64,000 nucleotides of DNA, from the NCBI RefSeq assembly GCF_010093815.1, contig NW_022985549.1:558001-622000 (forward strand), written 5' to 3'. A program made the translations under genes and the position numbers. The notes beneath the pieces are model-generated. The model was not told the DNA's origin and did no database searches. It saw nothing but the letters and a program-made list of their open reading frames with translations. Source of the DNA: Pseudovirgaria hyperparasitica (taxonomy: Eukaryota; Ascomycota; Dothideomycetes; Acrospermales; Acrospermaceae). Positions within the stretch are counted from its first letter, which is position 1. Each line of letters opens with the position of its first letter. Positions 1-11,487 of this stretch are shown one piece after another.

Positions 1-724
1 CTGTCTGTCTGTAGCCCTGGATAGATAATAAGCCCCACACAATGATAATGCCTTCTGCTGAGATGTTCTAGAAGGAAACGTGACCTCTGCCTGTTGACGG
101 ATGATTCCTTGCTGTTGCAGATGCTGACCTACTTACTTGCCTCAGTCATCAGTATCAGTGGCCCGTCTATTGGATAGGTAGTAGGTACGGTAGCTAAGGT
201 GGGCAGGCAGACAAGGCAGGCAAGGCAAGGCAAGGTAGGTCCCACGCTCCGGCCTTGCCACGGCAAACTTTCATTCATTCATTCATCACGAGTCATCACG
301 AGTCATCCATCACTCATCACAGCTCATCATCCCTCATCCCTCATCCTCATCCTCATCCCATCACCCACCCGTCACCCACGCGTCAAATTTCACATACATA
401 CCCATACACACACTTCCACACACTTCCCACACATACACACATACAACACCTCGTCTTCGTTCTCGCTCTCCTGCTTTGCTCCCACCCAACAAACACAGCG
501 TTCGTCAGAGAAAATTACCGCATCAAAAACAAAAACATGTCATCTCGGTTTCACAACTCACTCATTCAATTCCTCGGCCTTTTTTCTTTCTGCTGCTTCC
601 CTTCTTATCCTTCTTCTTATCCTTCCTTTGTGGACAACAACCAAAAAAGCGTGTACTACTACTGCTTACTTACTCACTTGACACGTACATGTGATGCATA
701 TGTATATATGCTGCTCCCTGTGGC

Positions 725-818
725 CGTGCGTGCGTGCGTGCGAGGGATTATACGCCTACTACTACTCCTACTACCTCCTGCTTGCTCCTACTGCTCCTAC
801 TACTCCTGCTGCTACTCC
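725..818. repeat. Simple repeats: GTGC units then CTN triplets
   Basis: A short run of GTGC units (725-742) is followed within 15 bases by a 65-base tract of CTA, CTC and CTG triplets (754-818). Nothing links it to a coding function. Confidence 0.7.
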
Positions 819-1066
819 CCAGGCCAGGGCTGTCAATATGACGTCAGTCAGCTAGGCCGACGACGACAGGTGCTGCAGCTAGACACACGGGCGGGGTAAT
901 TAGTAGTAGACCATCCAGCCTAGGGAACTGTGCGAAAACTAATCGTTTGCATCACCTGCTTCAACATTACTACCCTACGATCTACAATACTCATAGCTAC
1001 CTAACCTACTAATATCGCGATGCCACAATAAACCCCATCCTACGACGCGTGAATCCTGCGACATAT

Positions 1067-1098
1067 ATCCATCCATCCATCCGTCCGTCCGTCCATCC
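1067..1098. repeat. Tetranucleotide microsatellite (ATCC/GTCC)
   Basis: About eight tandem tetranucleotide units, first ATCC then GTCC and back to ATCC, read directly from the sequence. Confidence 0.75.
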
Positions 1099-1589
1099 CA
1101 CTTTTTGCCATGTCCCTCCACACCCAAACGTCATCATGTCCGCTGTTTCGCTACATAAAAAACACTCTCCCACACGTCCAACAACGGCGGCCAGAATAAA
1201 ATAAAATAAAATAGAAACGCCTACGCCCGGCCCGGCCCACACCGTTAATAAAGCACTGTTTCAACACTAGCTACCTATCAAAAAAAAAAAACCAAATCGT
1301 GTCACTGGGGACTGGGGGGGTATCTCATAGAATAAAAGCAGATTCGCACCGTCGCTAAGAAAGTATTGCCAAAACGGGCGTATTCGTTATTGTTGGTGGT
1401 GGTGGTGGTGTCGTATGGTATCGTGTCGCATTAAGAAAAGAATTTCAAGGAAAAACACTCATGTCTGTCCAGAGTCGGCATAGAGGTGCATATAGCCAAT
1501 AGAAAGGTGATAGATCCGGCTTTGGCATCAATGATCAGTAGAGACCGTAGTTGCTGCGGCTGTTGACATCCGACAGCTACAACTTTCCA

Positions 1590-4500
1590 TCAGTACGGGC
1601 CCATGTCGCCCGCCAACAGGACATCCAGCATGTCATACCCGCCAATTTCCGTCCCGTACGCAGTCTGCGTCACGTCCGCGCCATTGCTGTTCACAAGATT
1701 GTCCAGCGGAAGAGCAAGCCAAGCGCCAGAGTCATACGCATCACTTGCACTGTCGACGCTGAACGGAAACGCGTTTTGTTGCACGTTGTTAAAGTTGCTC
1801 TGCTCGTAGCCGCTGCTGTATGTCGGAGGCGGGACGATGGTAGCCGCGTTATTGCTGGTGGGGTCATACGTTTCGGTGGAAATGCCGTATAGCGGATTTG
1901 TTTGGTTGTTGGGCGTGGCCCAGCCACTGATGTTCTGCATTGACGGACTCTGGCTGCCCATCATGGGAAGACTATGATTGTTGGTATAGCCGGTCCAGCC
2001 CACGCTGTTTGATCGGACCGGCGGAGGAGGCATCATTGGAGTCTGCTCGCGTCCCACTTGTTGTGATCCTGGCGTAGCACCCCGGCTGCTATCATTGCCT
2101 CCTCCTGACGGGAGCCGGACGAATCCGTTCTTGATGCGCTGTGTGAGTGAGCTTAGCAGCTCCGCAAATCTATTGCCGACATGTACATCATCCACAATAC
2201 ATCCGGCCAGCGCCTCAGAGGCACGATCCATCAACCCTAGAGAATTACTAACATCCCTTTCAGAGGCGCCCAGCGCGAACGTCTTGAGTAGTATGATTGC
2301 AACAGACACTATTCTGAAGAATGTTCGCACTGGCGCGTGCTTGAGAGCATCGTTTGGCAGAAGATGATCGACCACGAGCGAGAGTACCGTTCGGCAGCCC
2401 TCGATGGTCTCATCGACGTACTGCCGGTCATTGCCAGTCCATTGTTGCAGAACGCTAAATGGAATAGCACCGCCATCAGCCGTATTGGCGCCATTTCGGT
2501 TCTTGGGCGCATTGTGGGTGCATCGATCAATCACAGCTTGGAGTGCAAGCGAGTTGATGTATACCCTGCTGTACTCAATCTCTATGATTAGGACACATCT
2601 CATACGCGGAGGAACTGGCTGCGTCAGTTGATATGCAGACTCTACGCCTGGAGCCAGACTTACTCGCGGTACAGCTATCGAATTCTCGGCGCCACGCGTG
2701 CAGAATGGGACGGAAATATTCGAGGACCTCTACATACCGCCCCGAACTGATAAGCTCTCGTGTCTGTCGGCGGGTGGCGAATAGCTGAAGGTTCCCAGCC
2801 TCAAAAGTTTTGGCTACATCGGACCAGTATCGTACAACCCTATCCTGTATGGCATGTCGATTCATGCCATGCGTCGGAGTGGGCGACTGTGGCATCAACT
2901 CGGCAGCTGCCGGACGAAACACCGATGGCGAAGTCATCTGTGCTGCGGTGTAGGTGGCCAGCTGGCTCAGTGCCGGTGCTTTGGCAATTGAGGAATTGCC
3001 TTCCATTCTGGGAAGCATTGCCGTCAGTCCCAGCCGGCCACTAGTCTGAGTGGAATACACCACGAGGAGAGTCTTGAGTTGGTTCTTGCGACGGATATAC
3101 GTTTGGGCTTCTTCTTGCGACACCGGCCTTGAGATGTTCTCCGAGAGGTACTCTTGGTCGCTTGCTTCGTTGAACACTCCTATCTCGAACGCCAAAGACA
3201 TGGCGATACCCAAGAGCATCCAGCAGATACGATCGCTACGCCAACAAGGCTCAAGCCATGCGTCGATGCGTCCGCCCCCGACGCCTTTCAGCAGGTCAGA
3301 TTGAAGTAGGCCTGCATCACTTACATCGGGGCTGCTTGGTGTCTGATCAGGGAGCAGAAGCTCGTCATCGTCGTTATTCGGAGGAAAGTGTAACGCACGG
3401 GGATGCCATTCAGTCAAGAGCATCAAACTCTCAACCGCTCCAAGAGTTCGCAACCCCTTCCGAGTCAATGGATTGATCTCGTTGCTCGGCTGGCCGCCAG
3501 CTCCACAAAATCCCCCGCCAAACTGCTCCTGGCCCCATATCAAGCGTGAGAGCATACTTTGCAAGTAATCCCAAAGCTTCATATGGATTTGGTACGGCCT
3601 CGAGACGGAACCTGGACCAGGCAGTTTCATGTACCGTGAGGTGATCGTCAGAAGCGTCACGAGAAGCACAGGCTCATCTGCTAGCAGCTTCGGGTGCGTA
3701 CTATGCTCTTGGTAGTCTGGGACGATTATTGGCGTCAATGGGGACAAGTGTTCGTAGAAGTAATCAATGTAAGCGATGCCCTCCTGTGCAGTGAAAAGAC
3801 CGCCACGCACGAACTTGAGCCTCGACCACGATCGGAGTGCTTTCTGGTACGTGACATTGTCCAGAGACTCCTCAAGACCATATGTCATGTCTGGACCAGC
3901 GCTTCTTGGTATGTTTCCAGAAGTAGGTCCCGTCGTTGCAGCGCTTTTACTTCCAACTGTGCGAGGGCTTGTCAAGCTTGCAGTTCCTGGTGAAATACCA
4001 CCTGAATTTCGAGGACGATGCATGTTCATGCTTCCCGAACTGCCTGTCCGATGATGTTGTTCAATATCCCCATTCCGACCTGCAGCTTCAAACAGTAGGT
4101 TCAAAGCGTCATGTCCATTGAAGACTTCTCGATCTTGTAAAACCACTTGTGGCTCTGGACTATGAATATCATCATCCTCGACTTTTGGAAATGGGGGCCG
4201 ACTTCCGTCTTGCGTAGGGCGTCTCAGAGGCTGTGGTCGTCCCAACGATCCTCCAGGCGTCAGAGGGCGGGGTATGTTATTTGGGACATACATCGGTGTC
4301 TCCAGCATTGGCGCAACATGCTGCGCCGTTGGTGTGAGGCTATGCGATGGTCTTGCCTTCTTTCTCCCATTGCGAACCTCATAGTCTGACACTTCACCAT
4401 CATCCTCGTCCGCATCCTCACTTGTCTTCCGCTTGCGCCTGGTAGCACTGAAATAGCATTCCTTACTCTCACGGCGACATCGCGTGCATGGTGGATCGTG

Positions 4501-4739
4501 AGGATTATCCACTGGCCCTAGGTCACACCGGACCTAAGCGAATGTTAGTGGTATGTAGGCCAAAGTTCAGCTTCATGTACCTTCCGGCGTCGGCATGGAA
4601 TGCACGCTTGATAGGTTCTCGTATGCGGAGCTGGACCAGAGCGAGGACCAGATGATTGTGCACCAGCGGTAGCAGCAGTCTGTGGAGGCTCAGAACTGCC
4701 CGAGCTGGTCTGGTATGCAGCCATGGGCGACGTTGACAT
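1590..4739 (-). CDS. Zn2Cys6 transcription factor (possibly Aro80-like)
   Basis: Predicted 1017-residue regulator in three exons: 4739-4581, 4533-2664 and 2614-1590, with introns of 47 and 49 bp (GT-AG). The first intron falls inside the zinc cluster, and joining the exons restores a full Zn2Cys6 motif with spacing C-x2-C-x6-C-x12-C-x2-C-x6-C (ACIPCRRRKVRC, then PPCTRCRRESKEC). A basic KRKT stretch follows the cluster. Residues about 270-480 (FYEHLSPLTPII, LLTITSRYMKLPG, WMLLGIAMSLAFEIGVF) resemble the fungal-specific transcription factor domain. The C-terminal 300 residues are Ser/Pro/Asn/Gln-rich, as in activation regions, and end in acidic YDMLDVLLAGD. The NPHDPPC loop recalls Aro80-type regulators of aromatic amino-acid catabolism, but that is recollection of family pattern, not a search. 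Its target genes are unknown; the neighbouring phosphatase and dioxygenase give no clear hint. Confidence 0.88.
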
Positions 4740-6363
4740 GGAGCGTTATGAAGCTCGGCTTGCGCCGGGTTAAAAGCGTAAAGCCGGTACTTGTGCGATG
4801 ATAGTTCACTGTGGGAATGGGTGGCGTATCTTTGCGCGCTGAGGTAGATTGAGATAGTTATATATATAAGGTAAGGTGAGGTATATACATGAAAGAGAAG
4901 ATGTGAGAGTTAGAGGGCAAGAGGAGAATGAGAATTGGTGGTGGTGGTGGTGGTGGTGAGGACTGAGTCGAGGGGTGAGGACGAAGAAGCGTGACGATAG
5001 CTGAGTGCGGGCAGGCTTCCCGACTACTACTACTACCACCACCAACTTAGGCTGCACTAGTACCTCTTCACGCGCCACAAACAACCAATTATCAGTCCCG
5101 AGCCACCGCTGTTACGTTTTTGCCCATCAATTCCCCAGACTTTGAAGATCAACCGATGCTTTACCTTTTCAAAGAATCATTTAGCTGATGTTCAGGCACT
5201 GCAGAAGCATCCCGTCAGCCTCAAGCGTCTCGACTAATAGTGCAACCAAGGCTACTGCGCCTTCGATTGACGACTTTACAATATGGCCTTCCGTATCAGG
5301 CCTAGTCGCCTTCTAGAATCCTGATACAAGAACGCCTTCTCACCAACATGCCCCCCTCCCCCACTCCCAAGGCTGCTCACAATATGTCCAAATGCCATAA
5401 AAGCGGTCGACACTATTAATCACTATTAGCTCCCTTCCCCAACTTTCCATTGCCATCTTGAAATGGTTCCCGTCTCTTATACTCACTAGCCATCTTCAAT
5501 CTGGCAAAAGCTGCGATACCATCCAGACTGCGCAAGGTGTGAGGCATTTTATCTGATATCGTCTCCACGATAGGGTGGAGTCTTCAACCATCTCCCTTCC
5601 TGTCTTTCATCTGCAAGTTTGCATGACTGTAGAAGGGGGGACGGGCTAGCCGATGCATAGAAGCCTGCCAGGCCCGCAAGTATCTGCCTTTTCCCTTGGC
5701 ACCAGATCATTCCGGAGCCCTTCCTGACTGTCCCGCTTGAATCCTTAGACTCTTCTTCTTTGCATACAGAGCACGATGTGGAAGGTGTAGACAGATCGAC
5801 ATACCTGCATCCCATCTGTGATCTGTTGCGCTTATTACTACTCTTTAGTATCATCGGTCCACGATCACGAACAATAGTTCAACCTCTCTCAATTGAACTT
5901 ATTGGCAGTCCAGCAAACTCTCACCACTGGCCGTGCAGCGACAGGGTGTGCTTGTCATTTCTTCTGTGGTTTGCTGGCTTTCGCGCTGCGAGACACGAAC
6001 GGGACACACTGCGCGCGCTGGTGGGCACGGACAATTAGATCGCCCTTTGATCTTATTCAACAGGGGACGCATTGCAGAAAGATAAGAGCGTATGGATCTG
6101 GAAGCACTTCTCGGCCGTGATGAATGAATGATACAAGTGCACTGTCATTGGCCAGGAAACTCTTCATATTACTTTCGCGTCAGCCTTGTCAGTAGCTATG
6201 AACGTTCTATCACATGTGTCACATGCTGGTGGGCGAACAAAGCGTGGTTGATGCACAACGTTGTGGTCTGATGCGTAGTTGTCAGGTTATATCCTTGATA
6301 GCTTGATTTAGAGTTCTATTTAATATAGCCTGGCACCTGAATTCCAAGGCCACGTGAGGCTAT
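4740..6363. other. Intergenic region, promoter of the Zn2Cys6 gene
   Basis: This 1.6 kb lies between the start of the transcription-factor gene and the end of the SurE-type gene, both on the minus strand. It has a TGG triplet run at 4936-4958 about 200 bp upstream of the regulator's ATG and a TA-rich stretch at about 4858-4892. The ORF at 5549-5854 has no recognisable domain and is probably chance. Confidence 0.5.
4936..4958. repeat. TGG/CCA triplet run
   Basis: Seven to eight tandem TGG units on the plus strand, 200 bp upstream of the minus-strand regulator start; probably in its promoter or 5' leader. Confidence 0.7.
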
Positions 6364-7541
6364 CTATTCATGCCTCAACGGGCTCTCAAGTTGTTTCACC
6401 GAAGCAGGCATTTCCGTATGGCGTTTCCAGGCGCTTCCGCCGTGGAAGCTAACCAACGGCAACATCTTGGTTTGCACCTTGCTTGTGTCCCGCTTGAGCG
6501 GCGCATCGTAATCCACAGTGAATACTGACACTGCAGACTGGCATCCACTGTTGACAACATCGGTCTCACCAGGAAGACGGCAGTCACCATTAATGCATCT
6601 GTTCACACCTTCGCCAAGGAAGTTCGCGTAGGTGAAGAGTCCTGTAGTCTCGTTTCGTACCGCCTTGTCGGTGAACGCACCTCCCGTCATGCGCGTCTGG
6701 ACAAATGGTGGATTGATGCATGAATCGTTGGTGAACGAGGTAATCGGAGGATAATTGACGTTGATGCCATAGCCGACAGGCAGAATACGCTCCCCATGAT
6801 TCGTGCTCTTGATGAGCTTCTGAACCAAGTCGACGGTAAGCTGGGCAGAGATCGTTGCTGGATCCTTCAAGCCTGCTTGGGTGGTTTGATTCACCCATTT
6901 GTAGTATCTTTGTCCGCCATTGGGCGCAGCGGAGAATGCAATCGCAGGGATGCCACGACCAACAGCAGCATACGTAGCTCCCATTGTACCTGATAACGTA
7001 TATAAAAAGGGTCCCAAGTTTTGTCCTACGTTGGGACCAGCTACCAGCAGGTCGGCAGTCACATTGGGACCCCAAATCTGTGGAGCAACATAATCCAATG
7101 CAATAAACGTGCAAGCAGCTGGAGTACCATTGTAATACCAAATGTGGGAATCAGACGGGTCGGAGCCTAGGGAGGGTTGACCAGCGGCAACAGAGTCAAA
7201 TTCGCCGTTGGTCACAAGAGTTCTGGAAGTCGTGAAGACAGACTGGAAAGGGTCAGTACGCTCAGTAGTTGATGGCACGGTGCAACACGACGTACACGAC
7301 CTCCTTGTCCAGAGTTGTCCACAACTGGAGCGACCATGATGACGTCGTTACCGGCTTCTTTGAGAAGACGGTAGGTTTCGCGAATGTTCGCACTCGCCCA
7401 GCCTATATGCTCTTAGCTGATGAAAGTGTTTCCAACTCTTCCGGACTGACCATCATCGTTCCCAAGAATGATCTTGGCTGCGCTCGAGGCTTGAGAGAGT
7501 ACCAAAGCTCCAAGAACTGTCCAACTGATGGAAAGCCGCAT
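6364..7541 (-). CDS. Secreted SurE-type acid phosphatase / 5'-nucleotidase
   Basis: Predicted 358-residue protein in three exons: 7541-7451, 7402-7296 and 7242-6364 (introns 48 and 53 bp; the second has a consensus GTACGT donor). The first 21 residues (MRLSISWTVLGALVLSQASS) look like a signal peptide. The mature part begins with the SurE metal-binding core KIILGNDDGWASANIRE (Asp29-Asp30), followed by APVVDNSGQGGRS and the GPNVGQN loop with its conserved Asn. SurE proteins are metal-dependent survival-protein phosphatases that hydrolyse nucleoside monophosphates; fungal secreted forms are annotated as acid phosphatases. Splicing both introns is needed to rebuild the NDDGW and NSGQGGRS motifs, which supports the model. 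A TTTAAATATG element lies about 110 bp upstream of the ATG on the coding strand. Substrate preference cannot be read from the sequence. Confidence 0.9.
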
Positions 7542-8183
7542 CCTGAACGCGTGCAGAAGCCAATTGAGAATAACAAAATCGAACCAAGCTTGACACGAGC
7601 TTCATAAAGAGAGCTGCAGCAGAGCAGTTGTTCAATGGGGTGTGGAGCCGCATATTTAAACCACCGAGCTCCACCATCTACCGTCCATCGCAATGATCGC
7701 ATTGTCTATCCCAATTCCCGGAATAGGGCTCCCAGGAACAGAGCGAATGAGAGTTAGCGATAAGAGCCATGTTATCAGGCCTCTAGCGAAGGACTTGTTG
7801 TGGCAAGGCTCGGGGTAAAATGATACAGAGAATTTGATTTGCTGCCTTTTTAAGCGGTCTGGCTTGGCACCGGCCTACCCCGATGTTGTCACGTTCCAGG
7901 CAGCAGCCAATTGAACGGCACTTGGTACGGTAAGAGTGGATCTTGTGGCACAGTAAAGAGTAAGTCAACCCATGACACGGCATAAGACACTAATATAGAA
8001 AGTCTTTGGGTATCTCCCGAGTCTCCACAGCGAAAGTTCTCACACCGCTTGGATCAAGCCAAGCATGCGTGTCATCAATCAAATATCAATACCGAACAGC
8101 AACCCATCTGACCGTAGGAGGTTTGTTCAGTTCACCACTCTAGTCTTGACGAGGAGATGTCTGAATCACTTAGTTGGATTGAC
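7542..8183. other. Intergenic region, SurE-type gene promoter
   Basis: Non-coding stretch between the dioxygenase stop and the phosphatase start, both minus strand. Apart from the AT-rich TATA-like element near 7650 nothing stands out. Confidence 0.5.
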
Positions 8184-11100
8184 CTAAGGATCGTATTCTA
8201 GGACTAGAGATGTTGGATAGGGGCACTCGCGTGCGTCCGCATCGATGAAAGATCGTATCGGCACCCCAAAGACGTTATTCTCCACCACGCAGAATCGACC
8301 TCTAGGTCCAGCTGCCCTCCGAACATTCTTCAACCTGAATACCTCTCTCAGCACGGCCATGAGAGTGTATGCAATACATCTGATACCCGATTCGGAGAGC
8401 GTTCCGGGACCGAAAAATTGGAATCCTTGAGTTGTCCGGTCGGGATGAATCTCTAGCGGATCCGGATAGACCGAGGGATCTACAGCGGCTTCCGAAGTCA
8501 CCACGAAAACCTTGTCTCCAGCGGTCACGTCCACAGTTTTGCCATCGTCATCCATCAGGCTCATATGACGAGTGATAGTCCGGACGAAACCTGGCACCGC
8601 ACCACAAAGTCGCACGCATTCATACACGTAGCGGAGCAACTCACTTGTCGACTCCCCTTCCCCCATATGCACCAGCTCCACAATGCGATTCTTGGCCTTT
8701 TCGTGCTTAGGACTAAGAAGTAGATCGATGATATACGCCGCGTAGTTTGTCATATTACCAGCGAGTGAGGCGGCCATAGCTATCCAGTCCGCAGGCAAGT
8801 CTGCAGGTGATATTGAGGATTTCCCAAGCGCGCAATAGAGACGGACTGCTTCCGCACTGCTCTCGAATGCGGTGTCACGCGCAATCCAGGACGTCAGGGA
8901 GTCAAGTGACATACGATGGATCTTCAAGTGAGATTCGACTATAGTTTCGAGCTTTTCCACAGCTTGAGTCACGACCTCGCGAGAACACCATTCTTTCTCT
9001 GGAGTGTTATTCAGTGTCTGATGTGCGAACATGCCAAGCAGCATTTCTCGCAACTCATCTTGCGTGTGAAGACCGACCGCGCTCTTGTCTGCTTTGATAG
9101 GCACTGCAAGTTTCTGTGCAATCCAGTCTATCGGCACTCTGTTCGTAACGTCGTTGACAATGTCTATCGATCTCTTCCCACCGTTGAACTTGTGCGATCT
9201 TTCTTGGATATATCTGCGCACATGGAAGCGTACAAAGCTCAAAACTTTGATCTCGAAGCCTTGTTCGAAGAATGCCCGATTGAGAACTTGATCTCGCACT
9301 ATGTGTTTCTCTGTGGCGGCACTAGTGGCTCCAGTATGACGTCTTGCTGGCCAGTTCCAGATGACATACCTCTCACTATCTTGAAATATTGCGTTACATG
9401 ACTGGTGTTTTCGAAGAATTATTGGGAGTCGGTCTGACAGCGGACGCTCAATGCTATAACGCGATAGCTCGTTTCTACCTTCAAAAATCTTCATCGCCGC
9501 CGTGGGTGTGTAGAATGGCATGAGTCCATATAGTGAAGTGCCGTCAAGTTCACTTGGCAACGCTCTGAGCATCAATCCTGGCAAGAAGAAACCACCGCTT
9601 CCTGGTTGTCGCTCTTTCAACTTGGAGAATCCCCAATTCGTGAGAGAGGTGGAGTTGAAATTATGACTTAGGAATCGATCTCCACGAATCAGTGCCACCG
9701 CGTCGTTGAGCAGGCCACGTCCCATCGTTTGTCCAGGGCAGAGACCGCTACCGGCTGTCGCAGGTTTAGTCTCTTCAGCCATGAGACCAGGATAAAGCTC
9801 AAGACTCTCGATATTGCCGTAAAGTGTTTCTGCAGCATGAGCAACTGCTGTGTCCGGATTCCACTCTGTAAAGCTTTTGTAAGGCTTCAAATGAAGGTAT
9901 CGCCTGAATCTATTGCCACGGCATCAGCTACAGAATTCCAATCGTGAATAGTGGTGAGGTCTTACTCGTTCATAGTACACGTCTTGAAATGTTCGCGTGC
10001 CTGGATCTGTCCAAGAACTTCGACAATCTTAAAGCTTGCAGGACTGCCATGTGCTCCAAACGCATGGGCAGGTTCTTCAATGCAATCTTTCAGAATGTTT
10101 CCCAATGCTTTGTCGCAAAAGCTTCCGTCTGGGCCCCTCTCAAGTCCACCAAACGTCCACTCCTTACAAGGAATTGAGTTCAATGCCGAGGCTCGTTTGG
10201 CCAATATCCCATGCAGCATTTCTGGCGTTAATTGCTCTTGCGAAGTTAGCTGAGGCGCTGCTTCACTCATAGTCTTCTTCATCCACTCATCATCGGCTGC
10301 GCTAACGCATGCGTGCCATCGATATAGAACAGAGAACTCGACTGAAACGGTATTGCCACTGCCTCGCTCAGTACGCTTGGTCCCTTCTTTCATCTCTTGG
10401 CCTAGATCGAGCCACCAGTCTGAATTAGCCCGCGTTGTATTGAGGATTGCAGCAACGTAATCTCGAAGGACGACGCTCGCAAGATAGCCTACGTTGATAT
10501 TTCTCGCGGTTTGGAATATGTCTTCGTCTTGCCTGAACAGCGACTTAGTATGCAAAAACAGATAGTGAAGGACAGGATTCAAACCAACCATTGTTTCTGG
10601 TCTTTGTCTAGGTCCTTCCAGGAACCGTACTTCCCTTCCTCGTTTATCTGTAGCAGGTTCTCCGCAATACGGTTATGGTTACGCGAGAATAGAAGTAGCA
10701 CAGTAGCTACTCCAGGCGGCATCATCAAGAGCCTTTTCGAGGCAAAAGTATCCGGATAGATCCTCCCGTTCTCGAACGTCCGCACATCGTGTTGCTCTGC
10801 ATCCGAGTTACCGTATAGCGTGCTCAAATCCACGTAACTCGACGCCTCATTTCGCCACGGCTCCTTGTACGATGACTGGAAACACTCATGGATGACGATT
10901 GTTGCAAAAGAGAAAAAGAGCCTATTCAAGCCCGATGGATGAGCACGGAACGGTCCGTTTCGGACTAGCAGGGCATCAAAGACAAGTTCCGGGTCTGGTA
11001 GGATATGGCTTCGGGGCTTGCTAGGTGCCACGTTTCGCGCATATGGTGAGCCTGCTTTTCCCGCCATCGGCATCCAAGGATTGTTGCCGCTCGCATCTGG

Positions 11101-11487
11101 ACGGCGGTATCGAGACTCGGGTCCAATTAAAGTGGCAGATGGATGGGGTACCTCGTGCCAGAGTAGACGTATGAATGCGGAAGATATTGTGGCATTCGCC
11201 GGGCTATTAGATGGCAGATCTTGCAGAAGCGATACGATGCCTTCGAGTAGTAAGGCCCGGTCGTCAATAGGCTGTCCAGAGACTCTGCTCAAAAGTACCT
11301 GGAATATGGTTTTCGCATTTTGAAAGGTCTGAGACCGCGCATACGAAGGCTGCTTGATGGCAATATCTTCTACTCCTTTTGTGCGAGTTCGCGAGGGGAA
11401 GACAAACTCTCGAAAGATACTGAGGATATTGTAGAGGAGAAAGTAAAGACTCTGCGCAATGAAAGCGCAGTTCTGACGGTATGTCAT
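8184..11487 (-). CDS. Ppo / linoleate diol synthase-like fatty-acid dioxygenase
   Basis: Predicted 1061-residue enzyme in three exons: 11487-10589, 10532-9966 and 9903-8184 (introns 56 and 62 bp; phases agree). The N-terminal half is an animal-haem-peroxidase-type fatty-acid dioxygenase. It has the distal His in RNHNRIAENL (about His271) and the Tyr-Arg-Trp-His motif VLYRWHACVS (Tyr370, His373), the catalytic Tyr and proximal haem ligand of psi-factor-producing oxygenases. The C-terminal half is the P450-type hydroperoxide isomerase domain: an ExxR motif (YECVRL) is present and the end VRRAAGPRGRF matches the family. The haem-thiolate loop is odd: instead of FGxGxHxCxG it reads FFGPGTLSESGIRCIAY, with one Cys at about 998. 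Known relatives oxygenate C18 fatty acids to hydroperoxides and diols that steer sporulation. I infer dioxygenase activity; isomerase activity is doubtful. The start at 11487 gives a short N-terminus and could be extended by an unseen exon. Confidence 0.92.

Larger units (their letters stand above)
1..1589. other. Low-complexity intergenic DNA, no gene recognised
   Basis: The stretch downstream of the transcription-factor gene holds no ORF with recognisable protein features. It is full of simple-sequence tracts: CA/TCA-rich DNA at about 280-470, GTGC units at 725-742, CTA/CTC/CTG triplets at 754-818, ATCC/GTCC units at 1067-1098 and a GGT run near 1396. The open frames on the plus strand at 199-899 translate to Ser/His/Thr/Leu-rich low-complexity peptides in two overlapping frames, as expected for pyrimidine-rich non-coding DNA. 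It may contain the promoter of a gene to the left of the window. Confidence 0.6.

Noticed and set aside
199-899. Overlapping plus-strand ORFs of 160 and 214 codons
   Set aside because: Both frames translate to Ser/His/Thr/Leu low-complexity peptides from CA- and CT-rich DNA; no domain, no splice pattern and no conserved start.
5549-5854. 101-codon minus-strand ORF
   Set aside because: No recognisable motif and no splice partners in frame; composition fits chance.
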